From Helicobacter canis (GTDB lineage: Bacteria; Campylobacterota; Campylobacteria; Campylobacterales; Helicobacteraceae): a DNA stretch of 64,000 nucleotides. Positions 31,051-39,571 of this stretch are shown piece after piece. A model generated the notes under the pieces. That model worked only from the letters and a program-made list of their open reading frames with translations, searched no databases and had not been told where the DNA came from. The stretch is from NCBI RefSeq assembly GCF_008693005.1, contig NZ_VXKE01000016.1:1-64000 (forward strand), written 5' to 3'. Positions within the stretch are counted from its first letter, which is position 1. Every line of letters starts with the position of its first letter. Both the position numbers and the translations under genes were made by a program.

Positions 31051-31635
31051 ATGAATCTCTACAAAAAGTCTCTATCGCGCTTTAGCGCGCTTGTAGAGTC
31101 TTTGGAGCAGATCCCAACCATCGGGCGTAAAAGTGCGCAGAAGATCGCCTATCTCCTTGCCATAGAGAACAAATACCTAGCCCTAAAGCTTGCCCACTGC
31201 ATAGAAACCTCTATCCAGCACATTAGCACTTGCTCGGTGTGTGGGGCTGTGAGTGAAAATGAGCTTTGTGAAATCTGCCTTGATGATAGCAGAGATGACA
31301 CAAAGCTTTGTGTTGTGCTCCACCCTAAGGATATTTTCACTATTGAAGAAATGGGTGATTTTGATGGCAAATATTGGGTGCTATCTCCTGAGCTAGAGCA
31401 AATTGACTTCGCTCAAGTGCGCACGCGCATTATAAGCAGGAGAATTAGGGAGATGATATTTGCCTTTTCTCCAAGTCTTGCTAATGATGCAGTAATGCTA
31501 TTTATCGAAGATAGGCTGCAGGACTTGCCACTGCATTTTAGCAAGATCGCTCAAGGTGTGCCTACTGGGATAGGGCTTGAGAATATCGATCAGCTTTCAC
31601 TCTCTCGCGCCCTAAGTGCGCGCGTGAAGCTCTAA
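31051..31635 (+). CDS. recR: Recombination mediator RecR
   Basis: 194-residue RecFOR-pathway protein. A helix-hairpin-helix (LEQIPTIGRKSAQKIAYLL) and a zinc finger (CSVCGAVSENELCEIC) are followed by a TOPRIM region (LCVVLHPKDIFTIEEMG) that is shorter and more divergent than in Gammaproteobacteria, as usual for this class. ATG at 31051. It probably continues the adk-ppa operon. Confidence 0.93.
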   Translation: MNLYKKSLSRFSALVESLEQIPTIGRKSAQKIAYLLAIENKYLALKLAHCIETSIQHISTCSVCGAVSENELCEICLDDSRDDTKLCVVLHPKDIFTIEEMGDFDGKYWVLSPELEQIDFAQVRTRIISRRIREMIFAFSPSLANDAVMLFIEDRLQDLPLHFSKIAQGVPTGIGLENIDQLSLSRALSARVKL

Positions 31636-31649
31636 CATAAAGGTGGAAT

Positions 31650-31799
31650 ATGGGGTTTGAGATTTTTGGAATGCGTGTGTTTGACCTTAGTGCTCCATTT
31701 GGATATTTTGAGGCATTTAGCACGATCGCTGTGGTTAGCGTGAGTGCTTTTGTCATCTTTTTGCTCTTAAGAAATATGGGCAACAAGCCTAGAATCTAG
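31650..31799 (+). CDS. Small single-pass membrane protein (49 residues)
   Basis: A short gene between recR and the Sel1-repeat gene: ATG at 31650 behind AAAGGTGG, ending at a TAG at 31799. It starts MGFEIFGMRVFDLSAPFG and has one strong membrane helix (about residues 23-42, TIAVVSVSAFVIFLLL). The gaps to the neighbours (14 and 8 bases) and its own ribosome site support translation. I do not recognise a family. Confidence 0.6.
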   Translation: MGFEIFGMRVFDLSAPFGYFEAFSTIAVVSVSAFVIFLLLRNMGNKPRI

Positions 31800-31807
31800 G
31801 AGATTGT

Positions 31808-33817
31808 ATGAGATGGGTGTGGCTTGGCGCATTGGCTTTGCTTGGCACTATGCAGGCAAAGCCAGCTCCTGAGTGGGTAGAATCTAAAATATGCGCAGAG
31901 CAGCATTGCGCCATAGGGCAAGCTAGCAAGCAAGAGGGGCAGACAAGTGCGATAGCGCGCGCGCTTAAAGAGCTGCGATTATCGCTTAATACAAGCGTGC
32001 AAGCAGAGTATGAGCAAAGCACTGATACAAGCGGGCAGAGTGTGGCGAGCGAGCGGGTTAGAATCTATGCGGGTGCGCATAATATCGGCTATAAGATTCT
32101 AGCGCGCTATGAGGATAAAAAGTATGTATATGTAAAGATCCAATACGACCCTAGCAAAAAGCTTGTCGATGAAGCTCCAGCACCAGAGTTCAAAGAGCTA
32201 GAGAATCTTGAGAGACTTTGTGAGGATTCTACGCTTGAGGGCTACTACTGCGTGAGCTTAGGCGATAAGTATTATAAAGGTGAGCTTGAGCTAGCTAAAA
32301 ACGACAAGCTAGCCCTTAAATACTACAAAAAAGCCTGCCTTATGGGGACGCTGGAAGGCTGTGTGCAAGCAGGTGAAATCGCGCTTAAAGAGTCTAAGAA
32401 AAGCGCGCAGTGGTATTATGCGCACGCGTGTGAAAACGGCTACGGACTAGCTTGCACTAAAATGGCTGGGCTAGAAGAAGCTGCGCGTAAGAAGCTAGAT
32501 TTATACACGCAAGGCTGCAAGCTTAATGACGCGCTCTCGTGCGCCTATCTTGGGGAAGTATATGCGCTAGGCTTGGCAAATTTGCAAAAAAACGCAGCCA
32601 AAGCAAAAGCTCTCTATAAACAATCCTCCCAGCTTAATCAATACGGCGATGGTGCGGTGCTCTTACTAGGAGAATCTGGCTTTGATAAATCAAGTATGCA
32701 AAAGCTTTGTAATCACAACAACGCCCGCGCGTGCGCATACTTGGGGCAGAGTGAGCAGGACTCTAGCCTTTTGCAAAAGGCTTTCGCGCTAGGCTCTGCA
32801 CAGGGAGCTTACTTCCTAAGTCTTCAAGCCAAAGAGCCTAGAGCTAGGGAAAAGCTGCTTACGCACTCTTGTGAAGTCGGCGTGCAAAATGACTTCACCA
32901 AAGCGTGTGAAGCACTTGGCGATACTCTGCTAGCAAGCGACAAAGCTCGCGCACAAGAATACTACGCTACAAGCTGCAATCATCTCTTTTATGAAGAGAG
33001 TGCTTGCAAAAAGCTCTATGATCTAGCCCCTAGCAAATGTCAAAATGAAAGTGTATGCCTAAGCTTTGCTAATGAGAGCGTGCCTGCTGCTGTGGCAGTA
33101 TCTAGCGCGGTTGATGCGATCATTGATGAAGATGGCGAGCTGGATTCTACCATAGTGCGCAAGGCTAAAAAGAAGCCACAAGCAAGCCAAGCGGGCAAAA
33201 AGCTAGAATCTAGCTCATCAATCCTTGCACCAAGAGAGCCTAAGAGAGTAAGGATTGTCGGTGAGCTAGCACTCGGGGCGCACTCTATGAACTTTCCTAA
33301 GATTAGGGGTATGCATAAGATCACTGATGATAGTGCGATGGGATTTATGGGTATGGGGAGGTTTGGCGTGGAGATTAGCACAGCAAAGCAGCCGTTATCT
33401 TTCTATGCTATGCCATTTATAGAGCTTGCTTGGCAGGGGCTTTTTGATGCAGAAGAGTTTGCTAGGGAGCAAGATGATGAAGATGGCAAGGTGTCTGCGC
33501 TGCTCTTTGGCTCTGGGATACAAGCGGGCGTGCAGTATAAAATCTGGCGGCTTTATGGTGTGGTAGATTATATGGCAAACTTCTCGCGTATTTCTCGCAA
33601 TGTAAGCGTGCCGCTACAAAATGTGCTTGGCGTAGGTGTGGGCGTGGGGTGTGAGCTTGCGTTTATGCGTGTGGGCGTGCAGTATATGTATCAATCGTAT
33701 GCCTATAATACTGGGGCTATTTATGACAATAGGCATTCAAGCACTTTGGTGCTAGATTCTAGCAAGGCTCGATCAGGTGCGCACGCAGTGTTTGTTACAC
33801 TAGGGGTTGGATTCTAG
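31808..33817 (+). CDS. Exported Sel1-repeat protein with LPP20-like N-terminus and barrel-like C-terminus
   Basis: 669 residues. A signal peptide (WLGALALLGTMQAKPA) is followed by a short region resembling LPP20-type domains (APEWVESK, HCAIGQAS, ALKELRLSLNTS; residues about 20-110). At least eight Cys-bearing Sel1-like helical repeats come next (about 135-420), of the disulfide-rich kind in Helicobacter Hcp proteins (GTLEGCVQAGEIALKES, NGYGLACTKMAGLEEA, KLNDALSCAYLGEVYALG). After a polar, repeat-rich linker (about 430-470) the last 190 residues alternate like beta strands and end in GVGF with terminal Phe, as in outer-membrane barrels. ATG at 31808 behind TAGGAG. Function unknown; probably a surface or periplasmic scaffold. 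Confidence 0.7.
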   Translation: MRWVWLGALALLGTMQAKPAPEWVESKICAEQHCAIGQASKQEGQTSAIARALKELRLSLNTSVQAEYEQSTDTSGQSVASERVRIYAGAHNIGYKILARYEDKKYVYVKIQYDPSKKLVDEAPAPEFKELENLERLCEDSTLEGYYCVSLGDKYYKGELELAKNDKLALKYYKKACLMGTLEGCVQAGEIALKESKKSAQWYYAHACENGYGLACTKMAGLEEAARKKLDLYTQGCKLNDALSCAYLGEVYALGLANLQKNAAKAKALYKQSSQLNQYGDGAVLLLGESGFDKSSMQKLCNHNNARACAYLGQSEQDSSLLQKAFALGSAQGAYFLSLQAKEPRAREKLLTHSCEVGVQNDFTKACEALGDTLLASDKARAQEYYATSCNHLFYEESACKKLYDLAPSKCQNESVCLSFANESVPAAVAVSSAVDAIIDEDGELDSTIVRKAKKKPQASQAGKKLESSSSILAPREPKRVRIVGELALGAHSMNFPKIRGMHKITDDSAMGFMGMGRFGVEISTAKQPLSFYAMPFIELAWQGLFDAEEFAREQDDEDGKVSALLFGSGIQAGVQYKIWRLYGVVDYMANFSRISRNVSVPLQNVLGVGVGVGCELAFMRVGVQYMYQSYAYNTGAIYDNRHSSTLVLDSSKARSGAHAVFVTLGVGF

Positions 33818-33824
33818 CTAGAAT

Positions 33825-35687
33825 CTAGCTTAGCTTAAGATCGCTTAGTGCGCGCATTGCCTGCTCTATTGCTGTGTGTAAGAATGCGTCCCAGTTGGCA
33901 TCAGAGTTGGCTATGGCGATGTTGCCACAGACTTTGCGCGCGGTTTTTATGGTGCTTTTACTTTGCTTTGGAGTATCAAAGAGCGAGTTGTAGTTATAAG
34001 CATAGCAGTGCCCCCAGCGATTAAGCGTAATGCCCAGCACATCGCGCTTACTAAACCCCGCTTGCCCAAAGATTTCTTGTAAGTGCGAAAGGGTCATTTG
34101 CTCTAGTGTGGAAAATGGCGTCTCTAGCAGCGCGTGGCGTGTCAGGCGTGAGAGATCTCTTGCGGTGAGTTGTGTTGTATCAATCTCTTTGGGATTAAGC
34201 CATAGGGGCGAGCCAATTAAATGCAAGCATATAGGCTTCTTAGGATCTCGCGGGTGCTTATATGCCCCCATATCCACAGGGAAGTCTAGCTTGGTATTGA
34301 CATAGAAAGATTTTGGCGCGTAAATATCGTGTATGCCAAGCCTTGTGAAGCACTCCCATTGAGAGAGTAGGACTTTGGTGTAGATAAGAGAGGTTTTGAC
34401 ACATTGTGAGAGCGCGCTTTTTTGCTCTTCTTGTAGCTCTTTGACAATGTAGGGGATCATTGCATTATAGTTTGCCATAATGACCTTTTTGGCAAAGACT
34501 TTATAGAGTTTGTTGGTGCGCTTGCAGCCATAGACGATCTCCACGCCCCCTGCGACATTGCGCACATCAAGTACGGTGCTTTGCAAGCGGATTCTACTCA
34601 TATTTTTTGGCAAATCAAGCTTACTATAATCAAAACGCGCTAGCAGCACTTCTTCTGGCGTATTGCCACAAGCAGCGATATGGGGGATAAGTCGTTTTAC
34701 CATTAGGCGTGCGATAGAGGCATTACCATCTGGGAAGTGGTGGATATAGGGCTCTTCAAAGATATCATTAGCAGGCACTATGGCTTCAAATCCGGGCAGC
34801 GCACACTCCTGCGCTAGCTCGCAAGAAATCATATCAATCCCCAAAGCCATAAAGTCATCGCTCACACCCTCAAAGAAGCTTAACGCAAGCGGAGATAGCT
34901 TGACTTTATCTTGCAAGAATTGCTTATAGCTTGTGCGCTCTAAATATTCGCGCTTTTGCTTCTTGCTTAAGCCTTGTAGATAGTCTTTAGGCTTAGTAAA
35001 AAGCTCTAAAAGTGCTTTTCTATCAGCCTTAGGCATAGGGAAATCCCCGATAAACTCCGCAAAGCTTCTAGCATTATTGCGCTCTTGCCTAATGCTATCA
35101 TCGATAATCACACGCGGATCGCCGCTTACAAGCTTGCTCACGCCAAAGTTCTTTTTGTTAAAAAACACACCCCTACTTAGTCCTAAATCTGGGTAGAAGT
35201 CTTGGTCAAAGCATTTGGCAAGAGCATCTATATCGACATTGAGTGAGTGCAAAAATCGCACAACTTGTTTGCTATATAGGGTCTTTGGAGATTGTAGCGA
35301 CTCGCTACCGCCATAGGTGAGAATCTTGCCATAAGGCGTGGCAAACTCATTGCGCCTAGCGTGTCCGCCAAAGTCTTTGTGATTATCTAGTATCAAGCTT
35401 TTTGTGCCTTTGTGCTTATCGTGCAATAAGCAGGCTGCACTAAGCCCACTGATCCCAGCCCCGATAATAACGACATCATAATGCTCTTGTATAGGGATTT
35501 TGGTAAAGTCATATTGCTCGCCATCGCGCAAGGCGTGGGCGAAGAAGTAGCTATCATCATCGCTGCCGACAAGGTTTTGCCAAAGTGGCGGATAGCTTGA
35601 TGAAGAGCTTTTGGCTAGAATCTCTAAAGGTGTCATTCCAGCGACCACAGCTACTGCCATACCATTGATAAAATCTCTACGAGTCAT
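33825..35687 (-). CDS. Tat-exported FAD-dependent oxidoreductase (spermidine-dehydrogenase-like)
   Basis: 620 residues starting at the ATG at 35687 (behind AAGGAG), so that the protein begins with the twin-arginine signal TRRDFINGMAVAVVAGM. The FAD-binding Rossmann motif is YDVVIIGAGISGLSAACLL, with DNHKDFGGHARRNEF next. The layout (Tat signal, FAHALRDGEQ, then the FAD site) matches periplasmic spermidine dehydrogenase-like amine oxidases of proteobacteria. A polyamine substrate is therefore plausible but not proven. It is convergent with the Sel1 gene, with a GCTAGAATCTAGC palindrome (33827-33839) overlapping its 3' end. Confidence 0.75.
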   Translation of the reverse strand: MTRRDFINGMAVAVVAGMTPLEILAKSSSSSYPPLWQNLVGSDDDSYFFAHALRDGEQYDFTKIPIQEHYDVVIIGAGISGLSAACLLHDKHKGTKSLILDNHKDFGGHARRNEFATPYGKILTYGGSESLQSPKTLYSKQVVRFLHSLNVDIDALAKCFDQDFYPDLGLSRGVFFNKKNFGVSKLVSGDPRVIIDDSIRQERNNARSFAEFIGDFPMPKADRKALLELFTKPKDYLQGLSKKQKREYLERTSYKQFLQDKVKLSPLALSFFEGVSDDFMALGIDMISCELAQECALPGFEAIVPANDIFEEPYIHHFPDGNASIARLMVKRLIPHIAACGNTPEEVLLARFDYSKLDLPKNMSRIRLQSTVLDVRNVAGGVEIVYGCKRTNKLYKVFAKKVIMANYNAMIPYIVKELQEEQKSALSQCVKTSLIYTKVLLSQWECFTRLGIHDIYAPKSFYVNTKLDFPVDMGAYKHPRDPKKPICLHLIGSPLWLNPKEIDTTQLTARDLSRLTRHALLETPFSTLEQMTLSHLQEIFGQAGFSKRDVLGITLNRWGHCYAYNYNSLFDTPKQSKSTIKTARKVCGNIAIANSDANWDAFLHTAIEQAMRALSDLKLS

Positions 35688-35830
35688 AGTTCTCCTTAAT
35701 TTAGATTCTAGTTGTTGGCTTGTAAGAGATAGACAAAGCGGTATCACCCCAAGTTAAAACAAGTTAAAAGAGGTTTAATAACACAAAGCGTGGATTCTAA
35801 CTAAGTGCAGTAAATGTATCTATAATAGCA

Positions 35831-36865
35831 TTACAGCAGTCTTGGGCTTTGCAGGCGTAAAAGCTCATAAGTCTTTGTCGTGGCTACTCTTCCCCTAGCT
35901 GATCGCTCTAAAAATCCTTGCGCAAGTAAATATGGCTCAATCACATCTTGGATCGTGTCTTCATCTTCGCTAATGATAGCAGCGATCGTGTTTAGCCCTA
36001 TGGGCTTTTTAGCCTGCGCGATAGCATCTAAATAGCGCAAATCTAGCGCGTCAAAGCCAAGCTCATTGACTCCTAGCTCTTGCAAGGCTTGCTTTGTCGT
36101 GCTTAGGCTAATTGTCTCCTCATCTTCCACATCGGCAAAATCGCGTATCCTGCGCAATAGTCGCAGCGCGATCCTAGGAGTGCCTCGCGAGCGGCTAGCG
36201 ATCTCCACGCTAGCAGAATCTTCTATGCCTTTATCAAGCTTTTTTGCTGCTTTTTTTATGATTTGGGCTAGCTCGTTGGTGGTGTAAAACTGCAAGCGAA
36301 AGTCCATACCAAAGCGATCCCGCAAGGGGTGAGAGAGCATACCCGCCCTAGTTGTCGCGCCAATGAGCATAAAGCGTGGCAGATCGATTTTGATCGTTTG
36401 TGCTGCTGGTCCAGAGCCTGTGATAATATCAAGCCGAAAGTCCTCCATAGCGGGGTAGAGCATTTCTTCTATAGCAGGGCTTAGGCGGTGGATCTCATCG
36501 ATGAACAAAATTTCACCTTCTTGTAGATTGGTAAGTAGTGCAGCTAGATCGCCTGCTCGCTCAATCATCGGCGCAGCAGAAACTTTGATGGGTGCGCTCA
36601 TTTCATTGGCGATGATGTGGCTTAGGGTTGTTTTGCCAAGTCCGGGGGGACCAAAGAGTAGCGTGTGCATTAGGCATTCTCCGCGCTTTTTCGCGCCTAA
36701 AATGGCTATTTCTAGGTTTTTTTTCACCTGTTCTTGCCCGATATAATCCCCCCAGATACTTGGTCTTAGTGATATTTCGCTGCGCTCTTCAAAGCTGATT
36801 TTCTCCACACCCACTACGCGCGTATCTCTCTCATCTTGTGTAAAATCTAGCGAGATTTTTTCCAT
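35831..36865 (-). CDS. ruvB: Holliday junction branch-migration helicase RuvB
   Basis: 344-residue AAA+ motor that drives branch migration with RuvA. Walker [14 protein letters not shown], Walker [11 protein letters not shown], sensor 1 [19 protein letters not shown] and a C-terminal winged helix ([13 protein letters not shown]). ATG at 36865. It lies 33 bases downstream of panB; the same neighbours occur in H. pylori (HP1058-HP1059). Confidence 0.96.
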   Translation of the reverse strand: MEKISLDFTQDERDTRVVGVEKISFEERSEISLRPSIWGDYIGQEQVKKNLEIAILGAKKRGECLMHTLLFGPPGLGKTTLSHIIANEMSAPIKVSAAPMIERAGDLAALLTNLQEGEILFIDEIHRLSPAIEEMLYPAMEDFRLDIITGSGPAAQTIKIDLPRFMLIGATTRAGMLSHPLRDRFGMDFRLQFYTTNELAQIIKKAAKKLDKGIEDSASVEIASRSRGTPRIALRLLRRIRDFADVEDEETISLSTTKQALQELGVNELGFDALDLRYLDAIAQAKKPIGLNTIAAIISEDEDTIQDVIEPYLLAQGFLERSARGRVATTKTYELLRLQSPRLL

Positions 36866-36898
36866 AATGCTCTAACTCCTTACACTCCTAACGCTTCT

Positions 36899-37720
36899 CT
36901 AGTAGCTTTCTTGCTCATTGGGGAAAGATTGACTGCGGACATCGCTAGCATAATCACGCACCGCCTGCTTAATGATACTAGCACCTTGTAAGTAAGTGCG
37001 CACAAATTTTGGATTTAGGTCATCAAAGAGCCCTAGCATATCACTCCACACTAGAATCTGCCCATCACACCCAGCCCCAGAGCCTATGCCTATGGTGGGG
37101 ATTTGCAGCTTTTGTGTAATGGCAGTAGCACAAGGCGCGATAATGCCCTCAAGCAGCAAGCCAAATGCCCCTGCTTGCTCAAATGCTAAAGCAGATTCTA
37201 GTAGCTCCTTGCTCTGTGTCTCATCTCTGCCTTTAATCTTATAGCCGCCTTCTGCCTTGATATATTGGGGCATAAGTCCAATGTGGGGCATTACCGCTAT
37301 GCCTTCATCAATCAAGGCTTCTACAATGTGGAGCTTCTTGCTTGTAAGCTCTAGCTTTAAGGCATCAACTTGTGTGGCTTTGATGAGCTTGGTGGCGTTT
37401 TTTAGCGCGCTATCACGCGTGCTATAAGTGCCAAAGGGCATATCTGCTATGAGAAATGAGCTTTTAGCCTTGCGACAGACTGCTTGAGTGTGGTAGATGA
37501 TATGCTCTAGGCTTAGGCTTGTGGTGTCTTTGTGCCCGCCAAAGCTCATATTTAGGCTATCACCTATTAAAATCACATCAACTTCGCCATCAAATATCCC
37601 AGCAAAGAGCGCGTCATAGGCAGTTATAGCAGTGATTTTCTCTCTACCTTTCTTATCTCGTAGGGCTTTTAGGGTGAGCTTTTTTGTGCTACCTTCTGTG
37701 CTATTTGGCATAGTGCTCAT
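36899..37720 (-). CDS. panB: 3-methyl-2-oxobutanoate hydroxymethyltransferase PanB
   Basis: 273-residue enzyme forming ketopantoate from ketoisovalerate and methylene-tetrahydrofolate, first step of pantothenate and CoA synthesis. Typical segments: ITAYDALFAGIFDG, DVILIGDSLNMSFGGH with the metal-binding Asp, and VMPHIGLMPQ. ATG at 37720 behind AAGGAG. Promoted divergently from the outer-membrane protein genes and probably co-transcribed with ruvB. Confidence 0.95.
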   Translation of the reverse strand: MSTMPNSTEGSTKKLTLKALRDKKGREKITAITAYDALFAGIFDGEVDVILIGDSLNMSFGGHKDTTSLSLEHIIYHTQAVCRKAKSSFLIADMPFGTYSTRDSALKNATKLIKATQVDALKLELTSKKLHIVEALIDEGIAVMPHIGLMPQYIKAEGGYKIKGRDETQSKELLESALAFEQAGAFGLLLEGIIAPCATAITQKLQIPTIGIGSGAGCDGQILVWSDMLGLFDDLNPKFVRTYLQGASIIKQAVRDYASDVRSQSFPNEQESY

Positions 37721-37770
37721 AGCTTCTCCTTGCGTGATTGGGTTTAAACTTTATGTAACTTTGATAAATC

Positions 37771-37776
37771 TATAAT
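37771..37776 (+). promoter_or_regulatory. Candidate -10 box for the outer-membrane protein operon
   Basis: TATAAT 45 bases upstream of the first outer-membrane protein ATG. The same AT-rich stretch read on the minus strand offers TATTAT for panB, so this is probably a divergent promoter. Confidence 0.5.
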
Positions 37777-37820
37777 AGCGCGCTAAAGTGGTGTGCGCGA
37801 TTATATCACATAAGGGCTGT

Positions 37821-38570
37821 ATGATGAAACATAGCTATGGCAGACAATGTAGCATAAAGCCAGCATACGCCTGCGCTTTACGCGCTTTAGCTTTGCTCTA
37901 TGCCTTAGCGTGTGTGCCACGCATACTACTAGCGCAAGATCCGTTTTTAGACCCGAGCAAGCCACTTGATTACAATAGTCTTGATCTCTCCTACTATCCC
38001 TATATCATCGCTTATAATGCCACCACAGATGAAGAGATCATTGATCTTGTCAATAACCTTGAAGCCTCTAATCAAAAGACGGGCATATTTATCGGGCTTT
38101 ATGGGGGCTGGATTTTCCACAATGCCACAAATGACCCCGCTTATCTCTCGGGCAATGCCTACGCATATAGCGCGAAAGTGGGGTATCAAAGCTTCTATCC
38201 ATCGCTGTATGACACACTCTCAATCCCAAATATCGTAGGCAGTAGAATCTATGTGCAATACCTAGGCAGCAATGCCAAAGAGCTTCGCTACTCGGATATT
38301 GGCTTTAGTGGGGTTGGAGTGAGTGCGGATATTTTGGTAGATCTCCCTGTGGCAAAGGGGCTAGAATCTGGCGCGATTATGGGGCTGGGGCTTTTTAGTA
38401 TGACTTATGACAACAAGCCTGATGCGACCCTTGGGGGTGTGATCAATCTAGGCTTTGGCGTTGTTGTAGCGACAAAACATCGTGCAGAAGCGGAGATAAA
38501 ATTCATCATTAATGACAAGCTGGACTGGTTTGGGGCGGCGACTATGGTGGGGTATAGCTATGTGTTTTAG
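37821..38570 (+). CDS. Helicobacter outer-membrane protein 1 of 3
   Basis: About 249 residues. A signal peptide (LRALALLYALACVPRILLA) precedes the mature DPFLDPSKPLDYN. The body has barrel-like alternation (TGIFIGLYGGWIFHNAT, GVGVSADILVDLPVAKGL, GVINLGFGVVVATKHRAE) and ends GYSYVF with terminal Phe. ATG at 37821 behind TAAGGG, with a second ATG next to it. It shares the plan and the GLGL/NLGF strands with the two genes that follow, and the location beside panB corresponds to HP1055-HP1057 of H. pylori. Ligand or pore function unknown. Confidence 0.75.
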   Translation: MMKHSYGRQCSIKPAYACALRALALLYALACVPRILLAQDPFLDPSKPLDYNSLDLSYYPYIIAYNATTDEEIIDLVNNLEASNQKTGIFIGLYGGWIFHNATNDPAYLSGNAYAYSAKVGYQSFYPSLYDTLSIPNIVGSRIYVQYLGSNAKELRYSDIGFSGVGVSADILVDLPVAKGLESGAIMGLGLFSMTYDNKPDATLGGVINLGFGVVVATKHRAEAEIKFIINDKLDWFGAATMVGYSYVF

Positions 38571-39561
38571 GGTAGTGGCTCTTTTGATTTTACACGCTTT
38601 GTTTGTGTGGGATTCGGTCTTGGGCGAGCAATTTCACAAGGTTGAAAATTTTACTAAAGAAACATCGCCTACGGCGAGCGGTATCCCTTGTTTTGTGAAA
38701 GGCACGACTGCCAAGGTCGCTAACCTTCCCCAAAATTTTCAAAACTTGCAAAGCCCCACCGCAACTCCTAGAATCCTAGAAGAAAGTCAAGCTGCAAGTG
38801 AAACCCAAGCCAAGCTAGAATCTAAAAGCTTAGATTCTAGCCTTTCTCCGTCATTGCGAGTAGATGTGCTGGCACTTGCGAAGCGATCCACAGATTCTAC
38901 GCTAGCAGACTCCCGCAAAAGCGCGCCAAAGCCAACGCCAGAACCAAACCAAGACCAAACCAACAAAGACAAAGAGCTATATTTCTTGCGTGCTCAATAC
39001 TACCACCACCTAAAATCCCAAGCCCGCGCGCTAGAAAATCGCACAAGAAATGGCGCGTTTATAGGCGTGGTGCTAGGGGCTAGCAATATGGACATCACAC
39101 TTCAAAGACTTGGTAAGCCTTATGCTGCTTCAATCAATCCCTTTGTGCTAGGGGCTAGTGGTGGGTATATGCACTTTATCGGGGCTGCGCCAATGGGGAT
39201 TCGCATCTATGGGCAATACCTTGCCGCGTGGAATTCTTCCAACAATATCCAAGATAGCATTACTATGCAGCTCTTTAGCTTCAATCTTGATGTGTTTGGG
39301 GATTTAGCAATCACTGATGATGGCTATTATTTGGGGGCGTATGCAGGTGTGGGCGGAGGGCTAGCGATATTTGATCAAAGACTAGAGAATATCTATAAGC
39401 AGCACCAAATCATCGCAGGCAGTGTGCTAAACTTTGGACTCTCTGCGACTTTGGCATATCATCATCGGCTAGAAGCTGGGGTGAAAATCCCCCCAAGTGT
39501 GGTGAATGAAAACTTCGCCTTTAGGCTTATGTATCTTGTGAGTTATCAGTATCTTTTCTAA
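38560..39561 (+). CDS. Helicobacter outer-membrane protein 2 of 3, with repeat-derived linker
   Basis: 333 residues from the ATG at 38560, which overlaps the previous gene by 11 bases. A signal peptide (FRVVALLILHALFVWDSVLG) is followed by a linker of about 120 residues (20-145) coded almost entirely by dispersed repeats. The barrel-like part begins at NGAFIGVVLGASNMD and ends LVSYQYLF. The neighbours 1 and 3 have no such linker, so the repeats were probably gained here. Closest in design to its tandem paralogues. Confidence 0.75.
   Translation: MCFRVVALLILHALFVWDSVLGEQFHKVENFTKETSPTASGIPCFVKGTTAKVANLPQNFQNLQSPTATPRILEESQAASETQAKLESKSLDSSLSPSLRVDVLALAKRSTDSTLADSRKSAPKPTPEPNQDQTNKDKELYFLRAQYYHHLKSQARALENRTRNGAFIGVVLGASNMDITLQRLGKPYAASINPFVLGASGGYMHFIGAAPMGIRIYGQYLAAWNSSNNIQDSITMQLFSFNLDVFGDLAITDDGYYLGAYAGVGGGLAIFDQRLENIYKQHQIIAGSVLNFGLSATLAYHHRLEAGVKIPPSVVNENFAFRLMYLVSYQYLF
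38620..38965 (+). repeat. Mosaic of four repeat families inside an outer-membrane protein gene
   Basis: In order: a family A hairpin whose tail reads CAAAGCCCCACCGCAACTCC; within it CTAAAGAAACATCG...CCTTGTTTT, which recurs in reverse in rarA at 61156-61200; TAGAATC units; TCATTGCGAG...GCGATCCAC at 38850-38891; and GCCAAAGCCAACGCCAGAACC, also seen at 54165 in the glutamine kinase gene. There is no stop in the reading frame of the gene. Confidence 0.65.
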
Positions 39562-39571
39562 GGTGAATTGT

